Source: Candidatus Omnitrophota bacterium (GTDB taxonomy: Bacteria > Omnitrophota > Gorgyraeia > JAHJTE01). From it: a DNA stretch of 48,092 nucleotides. Below, one piece after another: positions 31,945-40,283 of the stretch. The notes beneath the pieces were generated by a model. It had not been told where the DNA came from, did no database searches, and was given only the letters and a program-made list of their open reading frames with translations. Within the stretch, counting starts at the first letter, position 1. The number at the start of each line of letters is the position of its first letter. The position numbers were made by a program, and so were the translations under genes. The stretch is from assembly GCA_020058285.1 (NCBI GenBank), contig JAGVEL010000009.1, positions 1 to 48,092 of the forward strand, given 5' to 3'.

Positions 31945-32574
31945 ATGAAGAAGTTATTGGTATTATTAGGCGTTATCGGAATACTTCTATTTTCAAATCA
32001 GGCGCAGGCTATTACTATTGTTGAAACCGGAGAATCTGCAAGTGATTGGGGTGGTCCTGTTCTTGGGGGAGGTCAATGGTTAGCGGCTCGTTTTGACCTC
32101 AGTCAACCATACACCATAACGGATATCTATGGCTGGATTAAAGGCGGCTCAGGATCATCTTATGATGGGATTATTACGCTCGCGATTTATCCGGATTTGG
32201 GCGGTTTGCCAAATGGTTCTCAACAACTATTTGCAGATACCTTCAGCACTTACAATCCTGTTGATGCGCTTGGCTGGCATGGTTTGTCAGGTCTTGATTG
32301 GTCTTTAGGTACTGGACAATACTGGGCTGCTTTTGAAGTAAGAGATCAGGGTGGTTATTCGGGGTATATGACTCCCGTAGTAAATCCATTGGGCTCTCTT
32401 GATTATGCCTATTCATCAGCTTCCCAGACTTGGAATTATTGGGAAAATGGTAATTATGGGATAAAAATTTATGCTGAACAAGGCGGTTCGGTAGTTCCTG
32501 AACCTGCAACATTGTCGCTTTTGGGTTTAGGTTTATTAGGATTAGCAGGATTAAAAAGAAAGGAGAAAAAATAA
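31945..32574 (+). CDS. PEP-CTERM protein 3, 209 aa
   Basis: Signal peptide ending NQAQA at about residue 22, and sorting signal VPEPATLSLLGLGLLGLAG with basic tail LKRKEKK. The mature part has ITIVETGESASDWGG and a FDLSQPYTITDIYGWI segment, like choice-of-anchor domains often seen in PEP-CTERM substrates. The exact function is unknown. A ribosome-binding site precedes the start (GAAAAGAGG), and its stop overlaps the next start by 1 bp. Confidence 0.9.
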   Translation: MKKLLVLLGVIGILLFSNQAQAITIVETGESASDWGGPVLGGGQWLAARFDLSQPYTITDIYGWIKGGSGSSYDGIITLAIYPDLGGLPNGSQQLFADTFSTYNPVDALGWHGLSGLDWSLGTGQYWAAFEVRDQGGYSGYMTPVVNPLGSLDYAYSSASQTWNYWENGNYGIKIYAEQGGSVVPEPATLSLLGLGLLGLAGLKRKEKK

Positions 32575-33293
32575 TGAAAAAGTTTCTTTTAGTTATCGCG
32601 GCGATTGTTTTTTGTGGAAGTTTTATAACTCCCAAATCAGCCGAAGCAGTGTTTTACCCAATTTCTGATATAGATTTTAATAATTCTACTATTTTTGGCC
32701 CAACACAATTTTCTCCTCAGTCTAATCAAGTCGGCATACCCATAACCGCCGTGAAAGCTAATCAGTGGGGCTCGGTTTCTTTCGGAGGCGGAGAAAGTGC
32801 CAGTTATGCGCAAGGTAATACAAATCAGCCGATAGGTATTTATGGAGCAGGTGTTCCGCTTGCGCCCTTAGCAGCAATTGTTGGGTACACTCCTTATGGC
32901 TATAATGTAGAGTTTGATGTTAAATTTAAAACATATGATAGTTCCAGCTATGATAGGTTCATGGCGGTTATTACAAAGGGAAATTATTATTGGGCAGGCG
33001 GTGAAGTAATGGGCCTATATAGTTGGGGAGGGCTTAATGAAACGGGTTTAGAATACTATAACGATGTTAATACTATAACACATTTAACAACTTTGGTTAC
33101 TCCCGGTTCAGATTACTATCTTAATTGCATATTAGAGACAACTAGCGATCAACAATATCCTTCTTGGGGTAGATTTAGTCACTTTGGAGTAGAACCAATA
33201 GTTCCTGAACCAGCAACTTTGTCACTTTTAGGTTTTGGTTTATTAGGTTTAGCAGGTCGCAAGATACGAAGGACGAAGCAGGAAGGACGATAG
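32574..33293 (+). CDS. PEP-CTERM protein 4, 239 aa
   Basis: Signal peptide ending SAEA near residue 24, sorting signal VPEPATLSLLGFGLLGLAG, tail GRKIRRTKQEGR identical to protein 2. The mature part is rich in Ser, Gly, Asn and Tyr, with no recognised domain. The start is coupled to the preceding stop (TAATG), with AAAGGAG upstream. The 53 nt encoding the sorting motif differ at only one position from those of protein 6, although the rest of the genes are unrelated. Confidence 0.9.
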   Translation: MKKFLLVIAAIVFCGSFITPKSAEAVFYPISDIDFNNSTIFGPTQFSPQSNQVGIPITAVKANQWGSVSFGGGESASYAQGNTNQPIGIYGAGVPLAPLAAIVGYTPYGYNVEFDVKFKTYDSSSYDRFMAVITKGNYYWAGGEVMGLYSWGGLNETGLEYYNDVNTITHLTTLVTPGSDYYLNCILETTSDQQYPSWGRFSHFGVEPIVPEPATLSLLGFGLLGLAGRKIRRTKQEGR

Positions 33294-33297
33294 GCGA
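33256..33297 (+). repeat. Second heptanucleotide array encoding a PEP-CTERM tail
   Basis: The same six 7-mers as at 31891-31932 with only a few substitutions (for example TAGGCGA for TAGACGA). It again supplies the basic tail and the stop codon. Confidence 0.65.
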
Positions 33298-33310
33298 AAG
33301 GGGCAAAAGC

Positions 33311-33946
33311 ATGAAGAAAGTATTAACAGTATTGAGTATAGTAAGCATGATATTAATCGCTTCAAGCCAGGCACAAGCCGTTGCTTTGTTTACTGACCGG
33401 ACAGCGTTCCTCGCTGCGACCACGGGCATGACAAACATCGATTTTGAAGAGAATTCATATGGTGCCTTTACTTACTATCCATCTGGAGCGACGTTTAGTG
33501 GCGTCAATTTCGTAGGATCTGGTTACCTTTATACAATAGACCCCGCTCTTGCTACAAGTATTTATGATTGGGATTCTGGAGATATTTTATCAGACCAATA
33601 TGAAACCGGCCCTATCAATGTTGCACTCCCGGGAGGAGGATTCACAGCAGTTGGTAGTGACATTATGAGTTTTGACCCATATGCATCTGATTTTATAATT
33701 ACCCTTTCTACAGGTGATGTGTTTACGGTCAGTTCAGCGAATTATCCAACTCGGGCGTTTGTTGGCTTTACCTCAAATGTACCTATTTCCTGGCTTACCT
33801 TTGACGCAACCTCGAGCGTGTACGCTAACTTAGATAATTTCGTCTTCGGTAGTGCGGGTATCACCCCTATTCCTGAACCCGCAACTTTGTCACTTTTAGG
33901 TTTTGGTTTATTAGGGTTAGCGGGTTTGAGGAAAAAGAGGAGTTAA
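33311..33946 (+). CDS. PEP-CTERM protein 5, 211 aa
   Basis: Signal peptide ending SQAQA near residue 23. The mature part (FTDRTAFLAATTGMTNIDFE, then the later ISWLTFDATSS) resembles choice-of-anchor-type beta domains common in PEP-CTERM proteins; this is a weak similarity. The sorting signal is IPEPATLSLLGFGLLGLAG with tail LRKKRS. It is preceded by a purine-rich stretch after the second heptamer array. Expected location is extracellular or on the cell surface after exosortase processing. Confidence 0.9.
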   Translation: MKKVLTVLSIVSMILIASSQAQAVALFTDRTAFLAATTGMTNIDFEENSYGAFTYYPSGATFSGVNFVGSGYLYTIDPALATSIYDWDSGDILSDQYETGPINVALPGGGFTAVGSDIMSFDPYASDFIITLSTGDVFTVSSANYPTRAFVGFTSNVPISWLTFDATSSVYANLDNFVFGSAGITPIPEPATLSLLGFGLLGLAGLRKKRS

Positions 33947-33961
33947 TTATTAACGAGTTTT

Positions 33962-33989
33962 CGCCGTAGGCGGATCAGCCTCCGGCTGA
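33962..33989 (+). repeat. Two small hairpins between PEP-CTERM genes 5 and 6
   Basis: CGCC-GTA-GGCG (33962-33972) and TCAGCC-TCC-GGCTGA (33975-33989). There is no T-run, so they are not obvious terminators; they resemble short palindromic repeats. Confidence 0.35.
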
Positions 33990-34008
33990 AACAAGAAAGG
34001 GGGATGTA

Positions 34009-34650
34009 GTGAAGAAATTAGTTATATTAATCGCAGTTGTAGTAATGATGTTAGGTTTATCAATGCCAGCCCACGCGTTTTTTCTTAATTTTGAAAATGG
34101 GTATGGTCGTAATGGACAAACAATTAACGATATTCCCGGGGTTTCTTTTATAGTGACTGGTGGCTATCCTTGGATTTATGGAGATTCATCAACAAATCTT
34201 TATAATACTAGATCCATTGATCTTGGGACTAGTTGGAATCAGCATCTTTACCAGCATTATGGAAATGTTTTTGCTTATTTGAGTACTGCTTCAAGCGCTA
34301 ATCAAGGCAAAATAGACTTTACAAATAATGATGGCACATTGTTTAGAACCGGCTACACTAGCTCTAGCAATTTCTATTTAGAAGGTTATGACACCAACGG
34401 GATAATGATTGCGTCTGCTTCCGGCGGTGGCAATCTTTCTCAAACTGATATGGGTTGGTTAACTATTAATGCACCAACTGGCCAGTATTTTGATTATGTG
34501 ATGATTCACGATACCGGTAACTACTTTTTAGTGGATAATATGAGTGGTGATGCAACAGGTGTAGGTGACGTAATTCCTGAACCAGCAACTTTGTCACTTT
34601 TAGGTTTTGGTTTATTGGGTTTAGCAGGGTTAAGGAAGAAAAGAAGTTAA
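34009..34650 (+). CDS. PEP-CTERM protein 6, 213 aa
   Basis: GTG start with AAGGGGG 5 nt upstream. Signal peptide ends PAHA near residue 24. The mature part starts FFLNFENGYGRNGQTI and is Gly/Ser/Asn/Tyr-rich; a later DYVMIHDTGNYFLVDNMS segment resembles lectin-like beta sandwiches of PEP-CTERM substrates. Sorting signal IPEPATLSLLGFGLLGLAG, tail LRKKRS, as in protein 5. Its function beyond surface sorting is unknown. Confidence 0.9.
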   Translation: MKKLVILIAVVVMMLGLSMPAHAFFLNFENGYGRNGQTINDIPGVSFIVTGGYPWIYGDSSTNLYNTRSIDLGTSWNQHLYQHYGNVFAYLSTASSANQGKIDFTNNDGTLFRTGYTSSSNFYLEGYDTNGIMIASASGGGNLSQTDMGWLTINAPTGQYFDYVMIHDTGNYFLVDNMSGDATGVGDVIPEPATLSLLGFGLLGLAGLRKKRS

Positions 34651-34659
34651 GGAAGTAAC

Positions 34660-34710
34660 ATCCGCCATAAAGCTTTGGCGGATTTAATTCCCCGCCACTA
34701 ATTTGGCGGG
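34660..34710 (+). repeat. Two hairpins between PEP-CTERM genes 6 and 7
   Basis: ATCCGCCA/TGGCGGAT (34660-34667 with 34676-34683) and CCCGCCA/TGGCGGG (34691-34697 with 34704-34710). The stems share the CCGCCA core. No T-run follows; the next ribosome-binding site, AGGAGG, is at 34731. Confidence 0.45.
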
Positions 34711-34744
34711 TCAGTAAAAAATCTTAAGAAAGGAGGACAAAATT

Positions 34745-35341
34745 ATGAAGAAGTTATTAATAGTAGTGTTGTTTGTGGGAATGGTTTTAGTTACTAGCCA
34801 AGCTCACGCTATGCTTACCGCTGATTTAGGTTCATACGGAACGCTGCTACCCCTATCCTTAACTCCACCAACAATTATTGATGTGGATGCGTTTGGTGGT
34901 GGGTTAGCAACACAGGGCAGCGTTGATTTTGCAGTGTTGTATGATTCTTCAGCTTCGATTTATTCGTATTTCTATCAAGTTGAGAACCTCGGCGGCGGAT
35001 TAGGTGACGTGCTTGGCAGAATCACCATCGATAATCCGTGGGGCATTTCGTTATTAGGCAGTGGCATTATGCCTGATAGTTTGGCTGATGTTGTGCTCTA
35101 TTCAAACCCGTCAACTTTCGGCGCAAATCCTGTAGCAGGAGACAGTTGGGCGGTAGGTGAAAAGACGAACCGTTTCTTTTTCCAATTCAGTGTTCCGCCA
35201 GGAAGCACTTATGCATATTTGATTGACGGAGGCATTGGAGAGGGACAAGTACCTGGTCCGGTAGTTCCTGAACCGGCAACATTGTCGTTATTAGGAATGG
35301 GTATTTTAGGATTATTTGGTTTAAGAAGGAAAAATGCCTAG
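34745..35341 (+). CDS. PEP-CTERM protein 7, 198 aa
   Basis: Signal peptide ending SQAHA near residue 21. The mature part is a small beta-rich domain with SIYSYFYQVENLGGGLGDV and FFFQFSVPPGSTYAYLIDGG. This pattern is recurrent in PEP-CTERM substrates of several phyla, but I cannot name a function. Sorting signal VPEPATLSLLGMGILGLFG with tail LRRKNA. A strong ribosome-binding site (AGGAGG) precedes it. A structured untranslated region follows. Confidence 0.9.
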   Translation: MKKLLIVVLFVGMVLVTSQAHAMLTADLGSYGTLLPLSLTPPTIIDVDAFGGGLATQGSVDFAVLYDSSASIYSYFYQVENLGGGLGDVLGRITIDNPWGISLLGSGIMPDSLADVVLYSNPSTFGANPVAGDSWAVGEKTNRFFFQFSVPPGSTYAYLIDGGIGEGQVPGPVVPEPATLSLLGMGILGLFGLRRKNA

Positions 35342-35367
35342 GTTTTTCTTTTTAAAATAATCCGGGA

Positions 35368-35443
35368 TGCCCCCTAGTGGTGCATTTTCGAAATTGCATA
35401 GGAAAAGGGGGCAAGCCGATAAACGGTTTGCCCCGTAACACCA
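35368..35443 (+). ncRNA. Structured 5' leader with two mutually exclusive hairpins
   Basis: Helix A pairs TGCCCCCT (35368-35375) with AGGGGGCA (35406-35413) around an inner TGCA/TGCA hairpin. Helix B pairs GGGGCAAGCCG (35408-35418) with CGGTTTGCCCC (35424-35434). Both use 35408-35413, so only one can form. TGGTG (35378-35382) could also pair with CACCA (35439-35443). It matches no riboswitch class I know. It could also be a terminator without a T-run. Confidence 0.45.
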
Positions 35444-35457
35444 AATTTTAAAAATTT

Positions 35458-35745
35458 ATGAAAAGAAAAACAATTAGTTTAATCGGAAATTTATTTTTAA
35501 TGTCTTTTGTTATCCTAACCTTAGCTGGTTGTTTAGGCGGAGGCGGAGGTGGGTCAGGCAGCTCTTTTGGCGGAAGTGGTAGCAGCAGTTCCTTTGCCAG
35601 CTCAGGTTCTGGTAGCAGCGGTTCAGGTTCTGGTGCGGGTAGTGATGTTGCCACAACCCACAACCCTGAACCAGCTAGCATCCTACTTCTTAGCAGCGGC
35701 CTTCTAGGTTTGGCACTTCGTTACAGAAAAAGACATAAAAAATAA
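35458..35745 (+). CDS. Small Gly/Ser-rich lipobox protein with PEP-CTERM tail, 95 aa
   Basis: The N-terminus has a signal peptide ending LTLAGC, a lipobox with Cys at about residue 23. Next is a Gly/Ser stretch of about 40 residues, then NPEPASILLLSSGLLGLALR and the basic YRKRHKK. So it has signals both for lipidation and for exosortase processing. No Shine-Dalgarno sequence is visible; the ATG follows an A/T-rich stretch just after a structured leader. It may be a surface linker or a sorted lipoprotein; the role is not known. Confidence 0.82.
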   Translation: MKRKTISLIGNLFLMSFVILTLAGCLGGGGGGSGSSFGGSGSSSSFASSGSGSSGSGSGAGSDVATTHNPEPASILLLSSGLLGLALRYRKRHKK

Positions 35746-35759
35746 AGTTTAAATTTATC

Positions 35760-35800
35760 AACAAAATTACGTAACTTGAGTAAAAACAAGTAATTTTGTT
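35760..35800 (+). terminator. Inverted repeat at the end of the PEP-CTERM operon
   Basis: AACAAAATTAC (35760-35770) pairs perfectly with GTAATTTTGTT (35790-35800), loop 19 nt. The stem is AT-rich and the T-rich 3' arm could serve as a weak terminator. Its position between the two transcription units supports that reading. Confidence 0.4.
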
Positions 35801-35828
35801 CTTGATAGAAAAAGTCTGCATTTTTTGC

Positions 35829-35857
35829 TTGACACAAAGCCGGTAAATTGATAAAAT
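35829..35857 (+). promoter_or_regulatory. Sigma-70-type promoter of the regulatory gene cluster
   Basis: TTGACA (35829-35834), a 17-nt spacer and TAAAAT (35852-35857). It starts the run of genes from 35903 to 41309. The sensor and activator genes thus seem constitutive and not sigma-54 dependent. Confidence 0.6.
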
Positions 35858-35902
35858 TAAACACTCTAAATAATCAAATCCAACCCTTAAACCCTGAGAG
35901 TG

Positions 35903-36781
35903 ATGAGTTCCAGAGAATCCGGCATTTCCTTAGTAAAAAAGTCCTACAAAACCACGATTGAGTCCCTCAAGGACCATCCTTCAATTTTTTTCCCTTTCAT
36001 AATTTTCGCAATATTTGAATTCTTAGCCCTGATGTTAATTTATCTTGCTCCGCGAATGCCTTTAAAAATCATATTTGGCCCGCCAATTAGGACTTTCTGG
36101 GGAGAGATTTTCTTGCATTATCCGGCAAATTTCCTTTTAATCCCTAAATTAACCAATCTGGCGAGGATGGGTTTGTCCATACTGCTTGGTTCAGTATTAA
36201 CCGGTATGGCTGTAACCTTAATTTATGATATTTACACTAAGAAGAAGGTAAGCTTAGACACAGCGTTTCTTACAGCAGTTAAAAAATATCTGTCATTATT
36301 CACAGTTGTCTTTTTATTAACTGCTTTATTTTATTTTATTGAGAAATTTCTCACCATAAGTTTAATAAAGTATTTCCGCGCTGGCCATATTAAGTTATTG
36401 TTTTTGAATAAAGGCTTATGGCTTGGGCCGATATTGATTTGCTTAAATTCACTTATGGCGATTATTATTCAGGCAGCGTTTATTTATGCCATACCTATTT
36501 TAATGATTGAAAAGGAGAAGACATTTAAAGCAATAATCCGATCTTTCGTTCTATTCAAAAAGTTAGCCGTTCCAACCATTATCTTAGTCGGCCTGCCAAT
36601 GCTTTTTTATATCCCGATACTTGTGCTTAGTTATAATTCAGCATTCTTAATTGATAAGATTTTTCCGGAATTTGTTATTCTTGTTTCGTTTTTAGGCATT
36701 TTAATCAGCTCTTTGGTCATAGATATTTTAGTTACTGTTTCAACCACAAATTTATATTTAATAAATAAAGGAAATCAATGA
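35903..36781 (+). CDS. Polytopic membrane protein, 292 aa
   Basis: Six or so hydrophobic helices, with a short N-terminal cytoplasmic helix (SLVKKSYKTTIESLKDHPSI). The pattern resembles the DUF975/glycerophosphodiesterase-membrane-domain group of six-helix proteins, but I cannot assign it firmly. The start may be GTG at 35900 or ATG at 35903; GAGAG precedes both. It overlaps the lipoprotein gene by 4 bp (ATGA), so the two are likely to act together in the envelope. Confidence 0.75.
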   Translation: MSSRESGISLVKKSYKTTIESLKDHPSIFFPFIIFAIFEFLALMLIYLAPRMPLKIIFGPPIRTFWGEIFLHYPANFLLIPKLTNLARMGLSILLGSVLTGMAVTLIYDIYTKKKVSLDTAFLTAVKKYLSLFTVVFLLTALFYFIEKFLTISLIKYFRAGHIKLLFLNKGLWLGPILICLNSLMAIIIQAAFIYAIPILMIEKEKTFKAIIRSFVLFKKLAVPTIILVGLPMLFYIPILVLSYNSAFLIDKIFPEFVILVSFLGILISSLVIDILVTVSTTNLYLINKGNQ

Positions 36782-37614
36782 AAAAAAATATCTGTCTTAT
36801 ATTTATTGTTGTTTCATTTTTTTTCCTTTCTGGCTGCGGCTCTGACCAGTATGCAATTGAACAACAATATTGGAAAGCGCAAAGGCGCGCAGAAAAGATC
36901 TTTAATAATCCAGATGCCTCTCCGCCAAGAGAATTAGCAAAAGTTGTTTCCTTATTTCAAAACTTCTCCAAAAGAAATTCTACTGATAAATTAGCCATTG
37001 AAGCTGATTTTAATATTGCCCGCCTTTATTTAGTAAAAGATGAATACGAACTTGCCCGGACGCAATTAAAAGCAATAATGAATAAATATGTCAAGTCGGA
37101 TGCAGTTTGTGCTGAGGCAACTTTTATGGTTGGTAATTCCTACGAAATGGAAGATAATTGGGCTGCTGCCTTAGGTCAATACAAAAAAATAATTAGAGAT
37201 TATCCATTGACTGTCCGGGGTCTAAGCGTTCCGGTATATATTGCCCAGCATTATAAAGTTAAATATCAGCCGGATAAGATGATTGCGGCATATCAAGAAG
37301 CAATAGCCCATTATCGGCAATTATCCGATAAATATCCGGCTACACCGCTTGCGTTTAATGTTGACTTGTTAGTAGCGAATTGTTATTCGGCAATCAAGGA
37401 GTGGCACAGCGCAATAGACACTTTGAATAGTATAATTACCAAATATAAGGGGAAGATTAAAATGGATGCCATATTTTTGAATATGGCTTTAATCTATAAT
37501 AAAGAGTTAAAAGATAACAAAAGTGCAAAGGAAATTTTGAATAAATTGATTCAGGATTATCCGGATAGCCGAATAATTCCGGCAGCAAAAAAATTATTAA
37601 AAGAGATTAAATGA
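36778..37614 (+). CDS. TPR-repeat lipoprotein, 278 aa
   Basis: The signal peptide ends in the lipobox LSGC (Cys at about residue 20). The mature protein is helical with tetratricopeptide-like repeats: LAIEADFNIARLYLVKDEYE, ATFMVGNSYEMEDNWAAALG, and a C-terminal AKEILNKLIQDYPDS typical of BamD/YbgF-like TPRs. It is expected to be anchored in the outer or inner membrane facing the periplasm and to bind other proteins. It is shorter than the long TPR lipoprotein (PrsT) known from PEP-CTERM systems. Confidence 0.82.
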   Translation: MKKNICLIFIVVSFFFLSGCGSDQYAIEQQYWKAQRRAEKIFNNPDASPPRELAKVVSLFQNFSKRNSTDKLAIEADFNIARLYLVKDEYELARTQLKAIMNKYVKSDAVCAEATFMVGNSYEMEDNWAAALGQYKKIIRDYPLTVRGLSVPVYIAQHYKVKYQPDKMIAAYQEAIAHYRQLSDKYPATPLAFNVDLLVANCYSAIKEWHSAIDTLNSIITKYKGKIKMDAIFLNMALIYNKELKDNKSAKEILNKLIQDYPDSRIIPAAKKLLKEIK

Positions 37615-37638
37615 GGCAAAAGTTACGGAGCGTATAAA

Positions 37639-38856
37639 ATGGAAAAGCAAATTTTAGTATCAGAAGAAAAAATGTGGAGCGTTTCATTCCAGAACTTCCT
37701 TAACACTATGCTTAAGGATATCATGTCGATGCTTGGCGCGGAATGTGGCTCATTATTTTTATTTGATTCAGAGAATAAAGAGCTTGTGCTTGATTCATTT
37801 TATAATTCAAAGAATATAGAGATAAGAGGGCTAAAGCGTAAAATTGGCGAAGGCATATCCGGAAAAGTTGCTGATAAAAAATTGCCGGTTTTAGTTAAGG
37901 ATATTGGCAATGATTCGCGTTTCAATCAAAACGGCTTTAAGCATTACCGCACAAGTTCGTTTATTTCTCTGCCGCTGGTTATTTCTGAAGGCTTAATCGG
38001 CCTGGTAAACGTGGCTGATAAATCTTCTGGTGAGTCTTTTTCTGAAAAAGATTTGCAGAATACAATTACAATTGCAAAATACACCTGCCTGATTATAGAC
38101 ATCTCTAATAAAAACCTAATTCTGAAGAAGGAGAGAGAGGCAGTTATTAATCAGAAGGCCTTATTAGAAAAATACGCCTCAGTTGGCAAGCTTGCAGCTA
38201 ACGTGGTCCATGAGGTTAATAATCCCCTTGATGGTATAATTCGCTACAATAATATGGCTCTTTTCCTTCTTGAGCAGATGGAAGGAGCTAGTGTTGCAAA
38301 GGAATATCTACTTGAGGTAAAAGGCGGCCTTAGCCGTATAGCCAAGATTACAAAATCATTGGTTGAATTCTCACAATTGGTTAATTCCAAAGCAAATGAT
38401 TTAAGGAAAATGAGCGAAGCGCATAGCTTGCTAGATGAATCCCTGTTACATCTAAAAGAAAAAATTCATTCCGGGATTATTGTGCGCAAAAATTATCACA
38501 AGGATGAAGTAAGGATTCACGACATAGGGCTTTCGCATATTTTTGTGAATATTATGAAAAATGCCTTAGAGGCAATGCCGGAAAAAGGCAGTTTAGAGAT
38601 TTCTACGAGATTAGATGATTCTGACTTTGAAGTAAGTTTTAAAGATACCGGCTCAGGAATTCCTGCGGATATTCAGCACTTTATATTTGAGCCGTTTTTT
38701 ACCACCAAGGGCAAGAGCGAAGGTATGGGTTTAGGCCTGGCAATTTGCAAGGAAATAATAAATAGATATCAAGGCCAGATTAACGTGGTTAGCTGTTTTG
38801 AACGGGGAAGTATTTTTACGATAAAGATTCCAAAGAGATTTTTAGAAAATGGCTAA
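37639..38856 (+). CDS. GAF-domain sensor histidine kinase, 405 aa
   Basis: Residues about 15-160 form a GAF domain (CGSLFLFDSENKELVLDSF, ISGKVADKKLPVLVKDIGND, SSFISLPLVI). The phosphoacceptor His191 is in VVHEVNNPLDG. The ATPase domain has the N box NIMKNALEAM, the G1 box DTGSGIP and the G2 box GMGLGLAIC. There are no membrane helices, so it senses a cytoplasmic signal. It overlaps the response regulator by 8 bp and is its probable partner. The arrangement parallels PrsK, but PrsK proteins are larger and have membrane segments, so this is a different kinase type. Confidence 0.9.
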   Translation: MEKQILVSEEKMWSVSFQNFLNTMLKDIMSMLGAECGSLFLFDSENKELVLDSFYNSKNIEIRGLKRKIGEGISGKVADKKLPVLVKDIGNDSRFNQNGFKHYRTSSFISLPLVISEGLIGLVNVADKSSGESFSEKDLQNTITIAKYTCLIIDISNKNLILKKEREAVINQKALLEKYASVGKLAANVVHEVNNPLDGIIRYNNMALFLLEQMEGASVAKEYLLEVKGGLSRIAKITKSLVEFSQLVNSKANDLRKMSEAHSLLDESLLHLKEKIHSGIIVRKNYHKDEVRIHDIGLSHIFVNIMKNALEAMPEKGSLEISTRLDDSDFEVSFKDTGSGIPADIQHFIFEPFFTTKGKSEGMGLGLAICKEIINRYQGQINVVSCFERGSIFTIKIPKRFLENG

Positions 38857-40273
38857 ATTTAACGCTAAACTTAACGGACACGCGCACATCTTAATAGTTG
38901 ATGACGAACCCTTGATAACTCGTTCGTTAAGCGAGGTATTGGCGCTTTCCGGCTACAGCGTAACAACTGCTTGTGACGGTAAAGAAGCCCTGGAATTATT
39001 AAAGAAGTATATGATGGATATTGTAATTACAGATATCCGCATGCCGGATATAGATGGCATCAGTTTATTAAAAAATATTAAGATTACCTCTCCGGAAACT
39101 CCGGTTATCCTGATGACCGGCTACGGCAGCATTGAAAGCGCAGTCGAAGCAATGAGATACGGCGCTTATGATTATATTACAAAGCCGATACAGGATAATG
39201 AAATTAAGATTGTTATTGAGCGCATAATGCAGGCGCGTAAGCTCCTAGATGAGAATAAATTATTAAAGGAACAGCTTTGCGCAAGTAGCAAAGAGCGGTT
39301 TTTAGACATTGTTGGTAAAAGTTTGAGTATGCAGAAGATTTATACGCTTATTGAAGCTATTGCCACTACCCGGGCCACAGTTTTGATTCACGGCGAAAGC
39401 GGAACAGGCAAGCGCATGATTGCGCACGCTATACATAAATGCAATGAATTTGAGCGCGATAAACCATTTGTTGAGGTTAGCTGCGGCGCTTTGACCGAAA
39501 CCTTGCTTGAGAGTGAACTTTTTGGTCACGTAAAAGGCGCTTATACCGGAGCAATTAAAGACAGGATCGGCAGATTTGAGTTGGCAGACGGCGGAAGTAT
39601 TTTCCTGGATGAGATTGATGCTTTTTCGCCGGCTTTGCAGGTTAAATTATTAAGAGTTTTACAGGAAGGCGAATTTGAGCGGGTTGGCGATACTAAAACA
39701 GTCAAGGTTGATGTAAGAGTGATTGCTGCAACAAACCAGGATTTACAGCACTTGATTAGCAATGGAAAATTCCGCAAGGATTTATATTACCGCCTGAATA
39801 TTATTTCCATTGAACTTCCGCAATTAAAGCAAAGAAAAGAAGATATTCCGATTCTTGTTGATGAATTTTTAAAAAAACACTCGCAACATTTAAAGAAGAA
39901 AATCGAAGGTTTGTCTAAGCAGGCCCTAGAGATTTTAATGGATTATAACTGGCCGGGTAATGTGCGGGAGTTAGAGAACGTTATTGAGCGTTCTGTAATT
40001 TTATCTAAAGGCACGACAATTATCCCTGAAGACTTTCCGGAGTTTTTGCAAAACACTGCTTGCGCTAACCTGGGTATTGATTCACTTAACCTTAATTTGA
40101 GGCAGGCGCTGCAGGATCCGGAAAAAGATATAATTATTAACGCGCTCAATACCACTAGCGGGAACAGAAACGAAGCTGCAAGAATCTTAGGCATAAACCG
40201 GACTACACTTTACAAGAAAATGTGTAAGTTCGGACTATTAAAAAACGGTGCAGAAGCAATTAAACGAAGATAG
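38849..40273 (+). CDS. NtrC-family sigma-54-dependent response regulator, 474 aa
   Basis: Receiver domain with phosphoacceptor Asp62 (IVITDIRMPD) and Lys112 (YITKPI). The AAA+ domain has Walker A GESGTGKR (182-189), the sigma-54-contacting loop as GAYTGA (230-235), and Walker B GGSIFLDEI. A Fis-type HTH ends the protein (NRNEAARILGINRTTLYKKM). It should activate the sigma-54 promoters at 7640 and 29560 from upstream sites. It matches PrsR of known PEP-CTERM systems in role, although I cannot assign that family by sequence alone. Confidence 0.92.
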   Translation: MAKFNAKLNGHAHILIVDDEPLITRSLSEVLALSGYSVTTACDGKEALELLKKYMMDIVITDIRMPDIDGISLLKNIKITSPETPVILMTGYGSIESAVEAMRYGAYDYITKPIQDNEIKIVIERIMQARKLLDENKLLKEQLCASSKERFLDIVGKSLSMQKIYTLIEAIATTRATVLIHGESGTGKRMIAHAIHKCNEFERDKPFVEVSCGALTETLLESELFGHVKGAYTGAIKDRIGRFELADGGSIFLDEIDAFSPALQVKLLRVLQEGEFERVGDTKTVKVDVRVIAATNQDLQHLISNGKFRKDLYYRLNIISIELPQLKQRKEDIPILVDEFLKKHSQHLKKKIEGLSKQALEILMDYNWPGNVRELENVIERSVILSKGTTIIPEDFPEFLQNTACANLGIDSLNLNLRQALQDPEKDIIINALNTTSGNRNEAARILGINRTTLYKKMCKFGLLKNGAEAIKRR

Positions 40274-40283
40274 GCAGCCCTAA

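Noticed and set aside
35760-35800. Third copy of the TAACTTA enhancer dyad
   Set aside because: TAACTTG and CAAGTAA half-sites are present but spacing and outer bases differ, and no sigma-54 promoter follows.
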